A DNA stretch of 64,000 bases from Platerodrilus igneus (taxonomy: Eukaryota; Arthropoda; Insecta; Coleoptera; Lycidae). Below, one piece after another: positions 10,326 to 19,935 of the stretch (the first letter of the stretch is position 1; every line of letters starts with the position of its first letter). The stretch lies in the NCBI GenBank assembly GCA_036346225.1, contig JARFIW010001342.1, forward strand, positions 682,001 through 746,000, given 5' to 3'. A program made the translations under genes and the position numbers. Below the pieces are notes generated by a model. The model was not told the origin of the DNA. It did not search any database and saw only the letters and a list, made by a program, of their open reading frames with translations.

Positions 10326-11689
10326 TGTTATTGTTGGAGTGGGCGGCGTCTTAAAAGCAAGTAGGCTTGGTTTAGTTAATTGTTTAATAACAGAAAGAAA
10401 GTAATTATAAGTTCCAAAAACAAATATATAAAATTAAAGTAAAATTGATTTTTCTGATTCTTGGAGTGGTTCGAAAGCCCTTTGTTTTTTTTAGAACTCT
10501 TCGGAAGCTTGATGCTTGCGCGTGAACACCAAAATAAATGGCTATATGGCTTGAAGGCGGTGGAAACGGCTTTGGTGGTCTTCGGAACTCTTCGGAACTT
10601 TTCGTGTTGTCCCAGTTTGAAATTAAAAACTATTACTTTACAATATTTACAAGTATGGAGGGGTCGGAAGTCTTTGGTTGTCTTCGGAAACCTTCGGAAC
10701 GCTTCAGAATTGAATAGTAAAGTTCAATAATAATGTTAATAGCAAATAATTGAAATTTAAAACTACTAATGTGCAATATTTACACGTATGGAGAGTTAAG
10801 AAGGCTTTGGTTGTCTTCGGAACTCTTCGGAAACCTTCGGACTTGACTGGTGAAGTCCAAAAATAACTTGAACGGTGGTGAATAACGATTAACTACAGGT
10901 CTAGAAGGTCCACACGTCTTCGGTGATCTTCGGTATACTTCGGCAGACGTCGTGGACGGTGGTGCCCCAGGCCTAGTAGAGCCCGGTACCGTCGAACTCT
11001 ACTGGGGTGATGTTCCGGAGGTAGACCTGATAGATGCAGTTGTTGTCATTGAAATAATCTATCTCTTGGGCTGTTTATGAAGTGTATTGAGCGACTGCTT
11101 TTGGCGACGGCGGTAGTGGAAATAGAAGCCTAGGGTGCAATCTCATGGAACGGATCGCACGTCGAAGAGCGTTCTGTTCTTGTTTCCGGGTCACTTGATA
11201 TGCAGAACGAGGCTTACGACCCATACGTAGTATTCGTTGACTTTCACTAATGAATTATTATAACGGCCTCCAGGTACTGCGGCGGACAGCGTAGCGTTCG
11301 GACAGGACACAGGCTATGATGAGCACTGTATTTAGGATTTAGCAGGCTATGGCGAGCGCTGCTTGGAAAGGTCTGCAGACTGTGAGGAGCACTGCAGAGA
11401 AGAGGAATCCCAGACTATGGCGAGTACCAGGATGTCTTCTGCAGAATTCGAAATTATATTTATACAGTTCTGGTTGCTATCCTTCCTGTGTTGAAAAACG
11501 TTTATCTGTGCTTTAACCAATGAATTGCGTATTCGATTTTTGATTGTGAACAAAGATTATTCAAATTTTATTAGAACAAAATTTAGTTGGAATTTTTGGG
11601 TTGTTCTATTTCCAGCACGTGTACTCTGATATAGTCAAATTTACATTCGCAGTTCGTTCAGTTCTCTGTGTGTGATGCTAGAGTTAACA
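10326..11689 (+). mobile_element. Solo LTR, 1,364 bp, of a second LTR family
   Basis: The insert begins TGTTATTG and ends GAGTTAACA (TGTTA/TAACA ends), is flanked by GGGT on both sides, and is exactly absent from the second tandem unit. Those features define an LTR retrotransposon reduced to one LTR by LTR-LTR recombination. It interrupts the leader-gag junction of the Gypsy unit. Inside are a cluster of CTTCGGA repeats (10495-10950), two diverged copies of a roughly 130-bp block (10617-10750 and 10751-10877), and a set of spaced GGCTATGGCGAGC-like motifs (11305-11430). No coding capacity is evident; the frame at 10461-10730 is an accident of the repeats. No other copy occurs in the window. 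Confidence 0.85.
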
Positions 11690-11693
11690 GGGT

Positions 11694-12012
11694 GAGATAT
11701 TGTTAAAATCCTTTTATAAACCAGGAGACCACGAACGCCATGTTTTACACTTACGCCTGATAATTAGTAAGCTGACCGGAAGGCCACTAACACTGATTGC
11801 CAGTCGAGAAGATTTGACCGAGTGGGAGAAATTCAAACACATTAATTGCATATTTCGGCGATCAACGCAACATCAAATGTCTGGTCCGCGATTTAATAAA
11901 CCTACGGATGGAAAATAACCAATCACCCTATCAATTCGGGATGAAATGTCAAGACGTACGAAGTTTAATCCTGACAAAATTAAAAATTGAAGTACCCGAC
12001 CAAAATATCCTA
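11694..12012 (+). pseudogene. Gypsy gag fragment, unit 1
   Basis: The frame from 11700 reads KSFYKPGDHERHVLHLRL, then SKLTGRPLTLIASREDLTEW. That is the hydrophobic helical pattern of Gypsy capsids (retrotransposon gag type: kltGkAl..i..r.dl..W..fk). It matches 16015-16362, where the frame runs further. Here a frameshift after EKFKHIN moves the rest (around 11925-12010) to another frame. Only the N-terminal half of capsid is present; zinc knuckles are missing. The start codon is not reliable because the solo LTR separates it from its leader. Confidence 0.7.
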
Positions 12013-12021
12013 ATTTTCTCA

Positions 12022-12171
12022 GAAGATCCATGCCTATTAATCTTCTAGGAAAATTAGGAGCAAACATCGACATAAAAAACCGCTTATTAAGAACAAAATA
12101 CGGACAAATCCCCATTAAAGTCCAAAATAGTAATATACGAACCGAACAAAAATACACTATCGAACTCAGGA
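12022..12171 (+). pseudogene. Gypsy protease-like C-terminal fragment, unlike unit alpha
   Basis: The plus frame 12030-12170 reads INLLGKLGANIDIKNRLL and continues to IPIKVQNSN. This resembles the 'LLGxDFLrklgA.IDi' end of some Gypsy proteases. The corresponding place upstream of the first RT (5950-6350) has a different protease end (ILGIDFWKS). So the join at 12171/12172 puts a gag-protease scrap of one kind in front of an RT of another copy. It may mark the duplication breakpoint. Confidence 0.45.
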
Positions 12172-13340
12172 CAAAGTCAACCAAGTCACTCAAAAGAATG
12201 CCAGTCTTCTTCCTTATATCTCCACTGTCTTAGATTGTTTTCGTGATGCTCGTTTCCTTTCTCCCTAGATATTTGTTCCGCCTACTGGCAAATCCATCTC
12301 GCTTCCAAATCTAAACCTATCACTGTATTCACCGTCACTCATCGTGATTTGTTCCAATTTTGCAGTCTCTTTTTCGGACTCAATAATTCTCCCGCTACCT
12401 TCCAGCGCCTTATCGACCTTTCAACTTCACCTACCTTGACGTTTTATAATAATTAAAATTTCCTTCGACGAACACTTCTGCATCCTTGACATAGTCCTAT
12501 TGCGTCTCTTGCTTGCTGGCGTTTCCCTTCGTCAGGCTAAATGCCATTTTTGTCTTCCTGAACTCCGTTATCTCGGTTACGTCGTTAACCGAGATGGTTT
12601 ACTTGTCGTTCCTTATAAAGTTTCAGCTATTTTCAATATCCCTCCTTTTTCCTATGTCTTAGAAGTCCGAAGACTGACTGCCATGACTAATTGGTACCAG
12701 CGGTTACCCTTACTTTCCCATTTTCTAACATCACCCGTAAAAATGTCTCTTTTTTCTGGTTTCCTGATTGCCAGTCCGCATTTATTTCCCTTATATCACT
12801 TAGTTTCCGTCCCCATCCTTTCATGCCCTTTACTATCCAAACCGATGCCTTTCACATTAGTTGGGGTGCCATCCTAAACCAGACGTCCTCAGAAAGCCAG
12901 AAAGTCGCTAGCTACATCAGTCGCTCGCTTTCCAAGCCTGAGCACAATTACTCAGTTACTGAGAAGGAGTGCCTGACTGTGCTGTAGCGATTGAGAAGTT
13001 TCGGTCGTTGTCGATGATACCCACTTTTCTGTCATTACCGACCTCCAGTCCCTCCTTTAGCTCAACACTCTCCAAAGTTCTTCCGCTTGTTTAGCCCACT
13101 GGTCCTTTTGCGTCCAGCAATATGACTTTCCTATTATCCACCGTAAAGGTGGATACTGATACTGATACTCTTCTTCATTATGTTCCTATCCTCAAACCCA
13201 CCTCTCTTTCGGCGTGTTACAATTTTGAATATTTTGGTTTTATGCTTCGTCGAGTTGGTTTCGTTCGTGCTATTCATCTGGACAGTTGGCGCAGTTGAAA
13301 GTTGGCGATGAGTTGTTTTCCCTAGGTTCGTGTTGGAGCA
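12172..13340 (+). pseudogene. Ty3/Gypsy reverse transcriptase-RNase H, unit beta
   Basis: Second copy of the RT-RNase H block. KVNQ-type start at 12172, RQAKCHFCLPELRYLGYVVN at 12534, KVSAIFNIP, then the RNase H entry FTIQTDAFHISWGAILNQ near 12830, and KPEHNYSVTEKECLTVL ending at a stop at 12985. The stop at about 12267, the damaged YLDD box near 12437 and the RNase H stop are all the same as in unit alpha. A deletion of about 40 bp before the YLDD box (near 12418) is private to this unit. The residues KCHFC and YLGYVV mark the RT thumb-connection segment of Gypsy elements. Confidence 0.85.
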
Positions 13341-13752
13341 CCCTCTTGGGCTTGTGGGACGGATTCTTTATACAGATTCTTTTGCTTAGATTGGCCAAGT
13401 TTTTGACGCACAAAATAAACTGTTGTCTCGAAAACCGCTAGCTTGATCCTATTGCAGTATAGAAAGTTGGTGATTAGGTATGTCTTGATGCAGGCAGATA
13501 TCTGCCATCAAAGTTTGAGGAATTATTGAAAGTTTTAATTTTAACTTACCTTCATCGGGGAGCTAGCTATTAAATATGCAATAGCAATAATTTTAGTCGT
13601 GATCCACTGAAGTTCTTTTTATTTCAAAGCTTTCGTTCAGAGCTACAGCAAACGTTTTCAGTGGAATTAAGCATGGAGTCGTTCTGACCCTTTTGGTTGA
13701 TGAGTCGAAACTATTAACTGATCAAGAAGTTCAATGCGACTTATATCACTAA

Positions 13753-14172
13753 ATGTGTTGCTTTGTAGAGAACTCACGAACCGTGCATGCGAGATGCAGT
13801 AAATGCTCGTCAAACGTGGTGAAGGATTGTCTTGGTAGTAAATCAAAAAATAAGGAAAGCCACTACAAGGAAATAGCTAGAGCGATGGGCCGGGCAACCA
13901 CGGGAAGGTGGGAATACACACCGATACCAAATATACAGTACTCGGCAGAGATAAAACATGGACAGACATATTTGTACATTATCCAGGTATTAACGGCCAT
14001 TTTAGTAGTTACCTGCAGCGGTTCACAAGAGTTACCACGCTCTGTACAAACCAAAGCGCTGACAGCTGACATGAGTCATACCCTATTCGCTGTAACAGGT
14101 GGAAGCAAAAAGATACTCGCTCGAAACAGATTGGGACTGAACTTAACATGGGCAAAATGGTCAACAAGATGA
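13753..14172 (+). CDS. Unidentified 139-codon frame before the 3' LTR, unit beta
   Basis: The longest surviving version of the third reading frame. It starts MCCFVENSRTVHARCSKC, has a basic stretch KDCLGSKSKNKESHYKEI, then MGRATTGRWEYTPIPNIQY. A hydrophobic run TYLYIIQVLTAILVVTCSG (about residues 75-93) follows, with a polar tail to a stop 8 bp before the LTR. A hydrophobic run of about 19 residues could be a membrane segment or signal peptide of an envelope-like protein, or the frame could be an integrase tail fused to noise. I do not recognise the family. The matching frame in unit alpha is broken, so function is doubtful. Confidence 0.35.
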   Translation: MCCFVENSRTVHARCSKCSSNVVKDCLGSKSKNKESHYKEIARAMGRATTGRWEYTPIPNIQYSAEIKHGQTYLYIIQVLTAILVVTCSGSQELPRSVQTKALTADMSHTLFAVTGGSKKILARNRLGLNLTWAKWSTR

Positions 14173-14180
14173 TGGGGGGA

Positions 14181-14872
14181 TGTTATGCTATTCCTAGAGA
14201 AATACTAAAGCAAACAAAAAATTGTTGATAGAAAAGGAATAAGTAAAACCGCAGACAAGGAAAACAGTTTGTGATCAATGGACAACAAAGATATCAGACT
14301 GTAGATGCTTTGACTAGAGATTAAGGAAAGGGTTACATATCCCCCAAATCAAATATATGTATAATTAGATGGAATTATCGAATCTTAAGTTAACTTGCAA
14401 CATTGTGTGAATCAGGGATAGATGATAAAGGGTTGATAGAAGTCAGACATAAGACGTGAGAACGGATGTGAATACATTGTATTCCAGATGCAACGTGAGA
14501 CTGCAGGTGCAGGCTACAGTAGGTTATAAAACCGGAATTACTAGAATTAAGATTGTTGCTTTGTAATGTATAAATGAATAAAGAAATAGGCAGACATGAA
14601 CTCTACAACTCCCACAAGCAACGTGAGGGGCAGGGACAACATAAATAGCTTGGAGAGCCCAAAGAGGTCAGTCAGTCTTGAGCCTCACAACTTTAGCATT
14701 GTTGGTTGTTCAGGCTACTCGCCCTAATTTAGTTCATTTAATTTCAACTTCGAATATTTTTCTAACAGTAGTTGTAAATTAAATTTCAATTGTAATTCAG
14801 CTTAAATATATATTGTTAGAAGAGTTTTAGAAGACTTTTTAAAGAGGCAGCTCCCAAGATCCAAAACCTAAC
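14181..14872 (+). mobile_element. Gypsy LTR, unit 2 (692 bp)
   Basis: Preceded by the polypurine tract GATGGGGGGA (14171-14180); starts TGTTATGC and ends just before TGACGCAGTCGG. It matches 8403-9217 but lacks about 123 bp between GGAAAG (near 14328) and TTACATATCCCCC. It keeps the TATA-like CATAAATAG (near 14640), TCAGTCAG and the terminal AT-rich block. The primer site and gag follow. Confidence 0.7.
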
Positions 14873-14890
14873 TGACGCAGTCGGTTAGAA
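14873..14890 (+). promoter_or_regulatory. tRNA primer binding site, unit 2
   Basis: TGACGCAGTCGGTTAGAA is one base off the canonical TGGCGCAGTCGGT type of primer site. It lies directly after the LTR, as in unit 1. Confidence 0.55.
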
Positions 14891-16004
14891 TCCAGAAGGG
14901 CGCTAGGAAATCCAAATGGTGGTCTAGAATATTAATTCTTAATCTGGAAAAACAAACAATAAAATTTGGACAAGGCACAAAATCGAGCAAGCCCAAAGGA
15001 ACAAACTTGGACAAGGTACAAAATCGACCAAGCCCAAAGAAGAAAAACAGATGAATTTGGCAATAAAAATTATGTAAGTTTATTTATCCTAACCATTTTT
15101 CTTTTCAATTATTGATATTAGCTAGTAAGAATTTTATACGATTTTATTATCGTAATTTATTATTTCTAAAATAATTTACTCAGAGAACTTATTTTTAACA
15201 AGAGAATTATAAAGACGCATTTTTATGCACAAATTATTACAAATTATAACGACAAATGGAACTATTTATTCAACAAGTCTGGAAGTTTAGAATCTATAAA
15301 TAAAACGCAATTCTTTTATTACAGCAAACGATTCAATACACATCACATTTTTATAAAAGTTCTATAATTAAATATTTCAGCATTAACGGAAGCATATAAT
15401 TATATAAAACGTTTCTGCACTTTATTGTAACAAAACGATTTATTCATCACTGAAATAAACATCATTCAGAAAACTTGAAACTTTATAATTAGACATTTTC
15501 AAGGCAACGAAATTGTATAATTATAAAGAAACATTCACGCACTTATTAATGTAACACCTACAGAGACAATTATAGCAACTTAATTACTCAGCAAGTCTGA
15601 AATAAAAACGTACAATTATAAGCAGTTATTGCGAGAGATTATTGCTAACAAAATCACTCAGAAAAAACAGGAAACTTAATTCGCAACATTGTAACATCTG
15701 AAAAGTATAAAAATACACTCAATGCAACAGTAACTGATGAAGCATTACTAAGCAGAAATTCCTTAATGTAATTATAACACCGTATAACTATATACAAAGT
15801 ATTCGTAAAGCGATTCCTTAAATAACTGAATATATACGAAATAAACTGAAAACAAATCTCAATTTATACAAAAACCTGATACAAATTAGAACTGAAAGCG
15901 ACCATTAATTATTAGAACAACCATAAATTCAGACATAAAAATTTATCTTGAAAGTATTCCGCAATATAACGGAGATCAAGCATTAAAGGTACTTTTATAA
16001 CCCC
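14891..16004 (+). other. AT-rich leader of the Gypsy element, unit 2
   Basis: No gene. Collinear with 9236-10321. A short local duplication (GGACAAGGYACAAAATCGA) occurs at about 14968 and 15010 and is single in unit 1. Confidence 0.6.
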
Positions 16005-16014
16005 GGATGAGATA

Positions 16015-16362
16015 TTGTTAAAATCCTTTTATAAACCAGGAGGCAACGAACGCAATGTTTTACTTTTGCGCCTGATAATTAGTAAGCTGACCGGAAAACC
16101 ACTAACACTGATTGCCAGTCGAAAAGATTTGTCCGAGTGGGAGAAATTCAAACGCATATTAATTGCATATTTCGGCGATCAGTGCAACATCAAATGTCTG
16201 GTCCATGATTTAATAAACCTACGGATGAAAAATAACCAATCAGCCTATCAATTCGCTATGAAATGTCAAGACGTACGAAGTTTAATCCTGACAAAATTAA
16301 AAATCGAAGAATCCGACCAAAATATCCTAATTTATTTCTTAAGATTTAATAATTGCATTTGA
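16015..16362 (+). pseudogene. Gypsy gag fragment, unit 2 (115 codons)
   Basis: Longer than the unit 1 copy. KSFYKPGGNERNVLLLRLI opens it, SKLTGKPLTLIASRKDLSEW follows at residues 24-43, then FKRILIAYFGDQCNIKCLVH and LINLRMKNNQSAYQFAMKC. The pattern is that of a Ty3/Gypsy capsid N-terminal domain, which assembles the particle that packages element RNA. It stops at TGA after NNCI, and no nucleocapsid zinc knuckle follows. The real protein probably began a little upstream, in the continuous frame through GATATTGTTAAA at about 16010. The homologous unit 1 copy is frameshifted. Confidence 0.75.
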
Positions 16363-18473
16363 ATATACATATTGTCGTGTAAGTTATAGGTTAAAACGCA
16401 TAGATAAGTCAAGCAAATAAATTTGTAACAACCGTGTATATAGGAAATAGGAATAATTTATTTACGCGTCTAATTAATTAGTTGTGACATTAGAACGGAC
16501 GGATAATAGCATATTTTTGTATTTATAAATCGGAATGTTAAATTTGCATAAGTATAGAAGCGTTGTAGCAAGTGGAAACTCAAGGATATGAATATAATTA
16601 GCTTTAATATTTTAAAAGTTGTAAATCAAGTACATCAAATAATAAATATAGCTTTTAGGTATATAAAATCAATAATGTAAACGCACATTTTCCATATAAC
16701 TAATCAAAGCGTTCGTTAAATACAAATCCTAAGAAATTCTATAAGTTGAACAACTTGGAGAATACGATTTTAAACGGACAGTTGCTTCATAGAAAAGCCT
16801 GACAGAAAAATAAACAAGTTCAAGGAAACTAAATGAACGTTGGATTATAATTCTGTAGAAACTTAGTTAACGGTCGGTACAAATGCTACGAAAACAACAG
16901 ATGGTTTGAAAGCAAAGTGAGACGGAATATCGATAGCGTAAAGCAAACATGGATCACATATAACAGGCGTTGAGTAAAACACTCGTTTAAAGTATGTGAC
17001 AAGTTTGGAGGTCAACCACAATATCGATTTTAAGTTGCTTGAGTGGGATTGTAAAAGAGACTACGAATATGTGTTAGACAAGGGAAGATAGTTGAAGGCT
17101 GGACATAAGAATGGGGGAAATGTTTGTGATTGTCTGAGTGCTAGAAAATTTCAAAGAAGCTCGCGACCGTTGTATTTTCTTGACCAGTTTTCGGACTAAA
17201 ACGACGATAGAGTGAGAATTCTCAGTTTTACAAGTTTGTTACGTATAAAATTTTTAGAATCAATTACAGTAGGGGAGCTTTTCGACTGAAATAGGGGCAG
17301 GAGGTGTGTATCGACGGATATAAATACACTAGGAGATGCAGTAAAGCGCTCTCTTACTTTGCTTATCCGTTTGACTTCGCTTAGCATTTACGGTAACATC
17401 CAAATGTAAATTTTTATAAAAACGGTGTTAGTACAGTCCGCCGAAGGTTAAAAAAAGTGTAAATTGCACAAGTGGGTGCTATATTGTAGACGGTACTGTA
17501 GCTGCATTCAAAGAACTAACGGAGGGATGTTACTAAGGTAAGCGTGCTGAGAAATATTTGGAACGAGGATGCTGTGTTTGGTAGATAAGGAAGGTGATTA
17601 GCTTGGTTTGGACAATTATCTGGGTAGAAACATTGAAGGCGTCTGCAGAGACATAGATAGTGATTGAAAATGGGTTTAATCTACACATAGCAGAGAGGTG
17701 TATGGAAGCTACGACGAGGTTGCTAGTGGACGACATCTTCAAAGGTGACAATAAAAAAAGCTTACTCCAGGTAACGAAATTGATTTCTATTGCTATTGCC
17801 TGAGCATTTTGTGCTGCTCTTTTGTGCTAGAGTGATTTGACACATTAGGTGTGTATTTGATGAACATAAAAGCTCATTTGAAGGGCATATGAAGGGCATA
17901 TGTAAAGGACAATTTGTATTTATTATTTAAAGATGTAAATAAATGACATAAAAATTCAATGTAAAGAGTAAACAGGTCTTTAGAGTTGTTAAAAAAAAGG
18001 TTGCGATGTATTTAGGCATTTAGAGTAAATGGGTTTATACTGAGCTCACCATAGACCAGAGTAAAAGTCAATTTAGGGTTTCGAGACGGGTCCATCTACT
18101 CATATAAAACAAAAACTGTCGAAATAAATTAAAGGCATGAAATTTTAAAAGGATTAATGATTGTGATTGTAATATTTTATAAAGCTGTATATCCGAATGT
18201 GTAAATATTTACTTGGTAATGGAAAATTTTAATTTGTATGAATAAAAGGTTGTATGTTTCGTTGCATTATTTGCGCGGTAATTTTATTTGGCAGTATATG
18301 TGAGAAAGATCGAACGATGGTAAGTATTTATGAAGAAGCAGATTTTAGAGCTAGCCGTGGTATGCAGAACTAAAGAGGGCGTTCCAGAGATTGGAATATT
18401 TTTAATTTTCAGAAAAATATTTATGTAACTTTCGCAGGAGCATAATCCAGAGAAATTCACTGTATATTTATGT
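16363..18473. other. no gene seen; weak resemblance to repeat C near 17.1-17.4 kb
   Basis: AT-rich and mostly unassigned. Around 17270-17360 there is a block with AGGGGCAGGAGG, then GGATATAAATACAC, then CGCTCTCTTACTTTGC. It recalls the G-rich, TATA, CTCTCTT arrangement of repeat C (2680-2740), so it may be a third, more diverged copy or a related LTR. Short direct repeats of GAAGGGCATATG occur at 17879-17901. Minus frames at 17196-17387 and 17533-17751 do not look like proteins. Confidence 0.4.
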
Positions 18474-18605
18474 TGGCCCAAGCGTGGGGCAAGAGTCTAG
18501 AATACACAGGAATATTTTATATGGCCCAAGCGTAGGGCACGATTTTAGGGTGATCCCGATATCTTTAGGGACATTCACAGCAATTTTATGGCGCCCAACG
18601 TGTGC
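18474..18605 (+). repeat. Three tRNA-Lys primer-site-like motifs in a row
   Basis: TGGCCCAAGCGTGGGGC (18474-18490), TGGCCCAAGCGTAGGGC (18522-18538) and TGGCGCCCAACGTGTGC (18589-18605) are all close to TGGCGCCCAACGTGGGGC, the primer site complementary to tRNA-Lys used by many retroelements. They are spaced about 48 and 67 bp apart. A functional element needs one. The surroundings look like the LTR-leader junction of a degraded element, with GGAATATTTTATA and ACAGCAATTTTA before the second and third. Confidence 0.55.
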
Positions 18606-19849
18606 GAGAAGAAAAAGGGTCTTTCTACAGTAAACCACAGCAATATATATTTATTTGGGGGATATGTAACTAGCTATTCGTGCAAATCACCGTGACTATG
18701 TTCTGAAGGTGTTGAACGCGGCTAGGATGTGCGAACGAGAAGATACAAACTTCAACTCGAACTGAGCACTAAAGCGCATCCTTGTTTTTAACACTTCTTT
18801 GTTTATTGTCGCTGTCTAAATAAATTTGTTTAGAAGATCTTTCAATGTCAATTTGGTCGTTACTATTCCGTGCTAAGACTCGTGACACGAGATCAAACAC
18901 CAAACGCAACGAAAAAAGAAATCTATCAATTCATGATAAACTCCCCTAAAATATTTTTCGTTAGAACAACTCAATCTTTGTTGCTTTCCATTCCTACAAA
19001 GATTGAAAATCTCCAAATTCTTAAGTTATTTTGTCGACAAACCGATTATCCATAACTTCCAGTAACATCACCCCTTTTTCAGCTTTATAGCATCCCTTAA
19101 TCTTAAAGCCCTACAATAAACCAACTATGTAAAATAACTAACCGAAATCCCTTAAAAAATAGCTTTGTTGCGTACCATTACTTTTCATTCACGGTCATAA
19201 CCTTGCAAAGGTAACGTTCATTGTGAGCTGAGGGTGAGTTAAGCGGGTCAAGGTTTCCGCCCTGTTAGCTTTAACCTAGGAAACATGAAGGACGGTCGTG
19301 TTGGGGTTGAATGTGGGAGAAAGATCCCCTTTCTAACTGCGCATATTCCATGAGTTTCCATTCACAAACGTTATGGATCAGACGTTATACGTTGGAAAAG
19401 AGAAGGCGAAAATGTGATTAAGATTTCATTGAAAATTGCGCCTTTATTGATCGAGTGGTGGGAGCTTTTGTAGGCATTTGTCTTCGTAAGCTAAATGGTA
19501 TTAAATATTGATTTGAAATTCCATTGATAAAATTGGGCAAATGAAAGTAATCGTTTTCCTTATTAATCAGCACTTCTTTATTGCAAAAATCCGCCCTCGT
19601 TTTGCATACGTCAGCAGTTTGAAACTTCGTTTGAATGAAAAGCGTCAACAATTTAATGTAACCTGTTGTAGTTCTCTTGGCTCTTGGTTCTATAGCGCTG
19701 AAGTGTTTTTCTCCACGTGGAGCTTAAACAAACTTGTACCGAAATTTCATTGTAAGTTACTGAATACTAAAATGAAAACTGTTAGTTTTGAGCTTTCCAA
19801 GAGTTACTTTAAACAACTGTTTCAGATTGGAATAGTATTTCAAGAAAAA
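18606..19849. other. no gene seen; LTR-like start at about 18655
   Basis: A TTTGGGGGAT polypurine-like tract at about 18654-18663 is followed by ATGTAACTAGC. About 150 bp later comes AAATAAATTTGTTTAGAAG, which resembles the AAATAAATCTTGTTAGAAG of the Gypsy LTRs near 9150. This may be a related LTR fragment. The rest to 19849 shows no coding pattern. The 122-codon plus frame at 19541-19909 runs into the tRNA-like block and is probably accidental. Confidence 0.35.
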
Positions 19850-19935
19850 TATAAAATCGCGGATAGGATTAGAACCCGCAACTTTCCAATTTGTACTTCT
19901 ATTTTCTAACCAATTGATCCTTACCAAGCCTTGAA
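19850..19935 (-). mobile_element. tRNA-derived SINE head, second family
   Basis: On the minus strand, GGATCAATTGGTTAGAA (A-box-like, plus 19904-19920) is followed 28 bases later by GGGTTCTAATCC (B-box-like, plus 19866-19877). That is the internal RNA polymerase III promoter spacing of a tRNA. The anticodon arm does not fold convincingly, so this is a tRNA-derived repeat, not a tRNA gene. The body toward lower coordinates is undefined and no target duplication was found. It differs from the 297-bp family. Confidence 0.45.

Larger units (their letters stand above)
6385..16340 (+). repeat. Tandem duplication of dead Gypsy sequence (two units)
   Basis: From 6385 onward the sequence matches 12172 onward nearly base for base, through RT, RNase H, the 3' reading frame, LTR and leader. 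The match runs to 10321 / about 16006. After the solo LTR it continues with gag at 11694 matching 16010 to about 16340. The unit starts inside RT, not at an LTR edge, and both copies share the same stops and damaged YLDD box. It is therefore a duplication of an already dead locus, not two insertions. The spacing is 5,787 bp, including the 1,364-bp solo LTR found only in unit 1. Confidence 0.85.

Noticed and set aside
15735..15765. CTGATGA (hammerhead core) in the Gypsy leader
   Set aside because: No GAAA/GTC partner at a suitable distance, and the corresponding place in the other unit reads TTGATGA.
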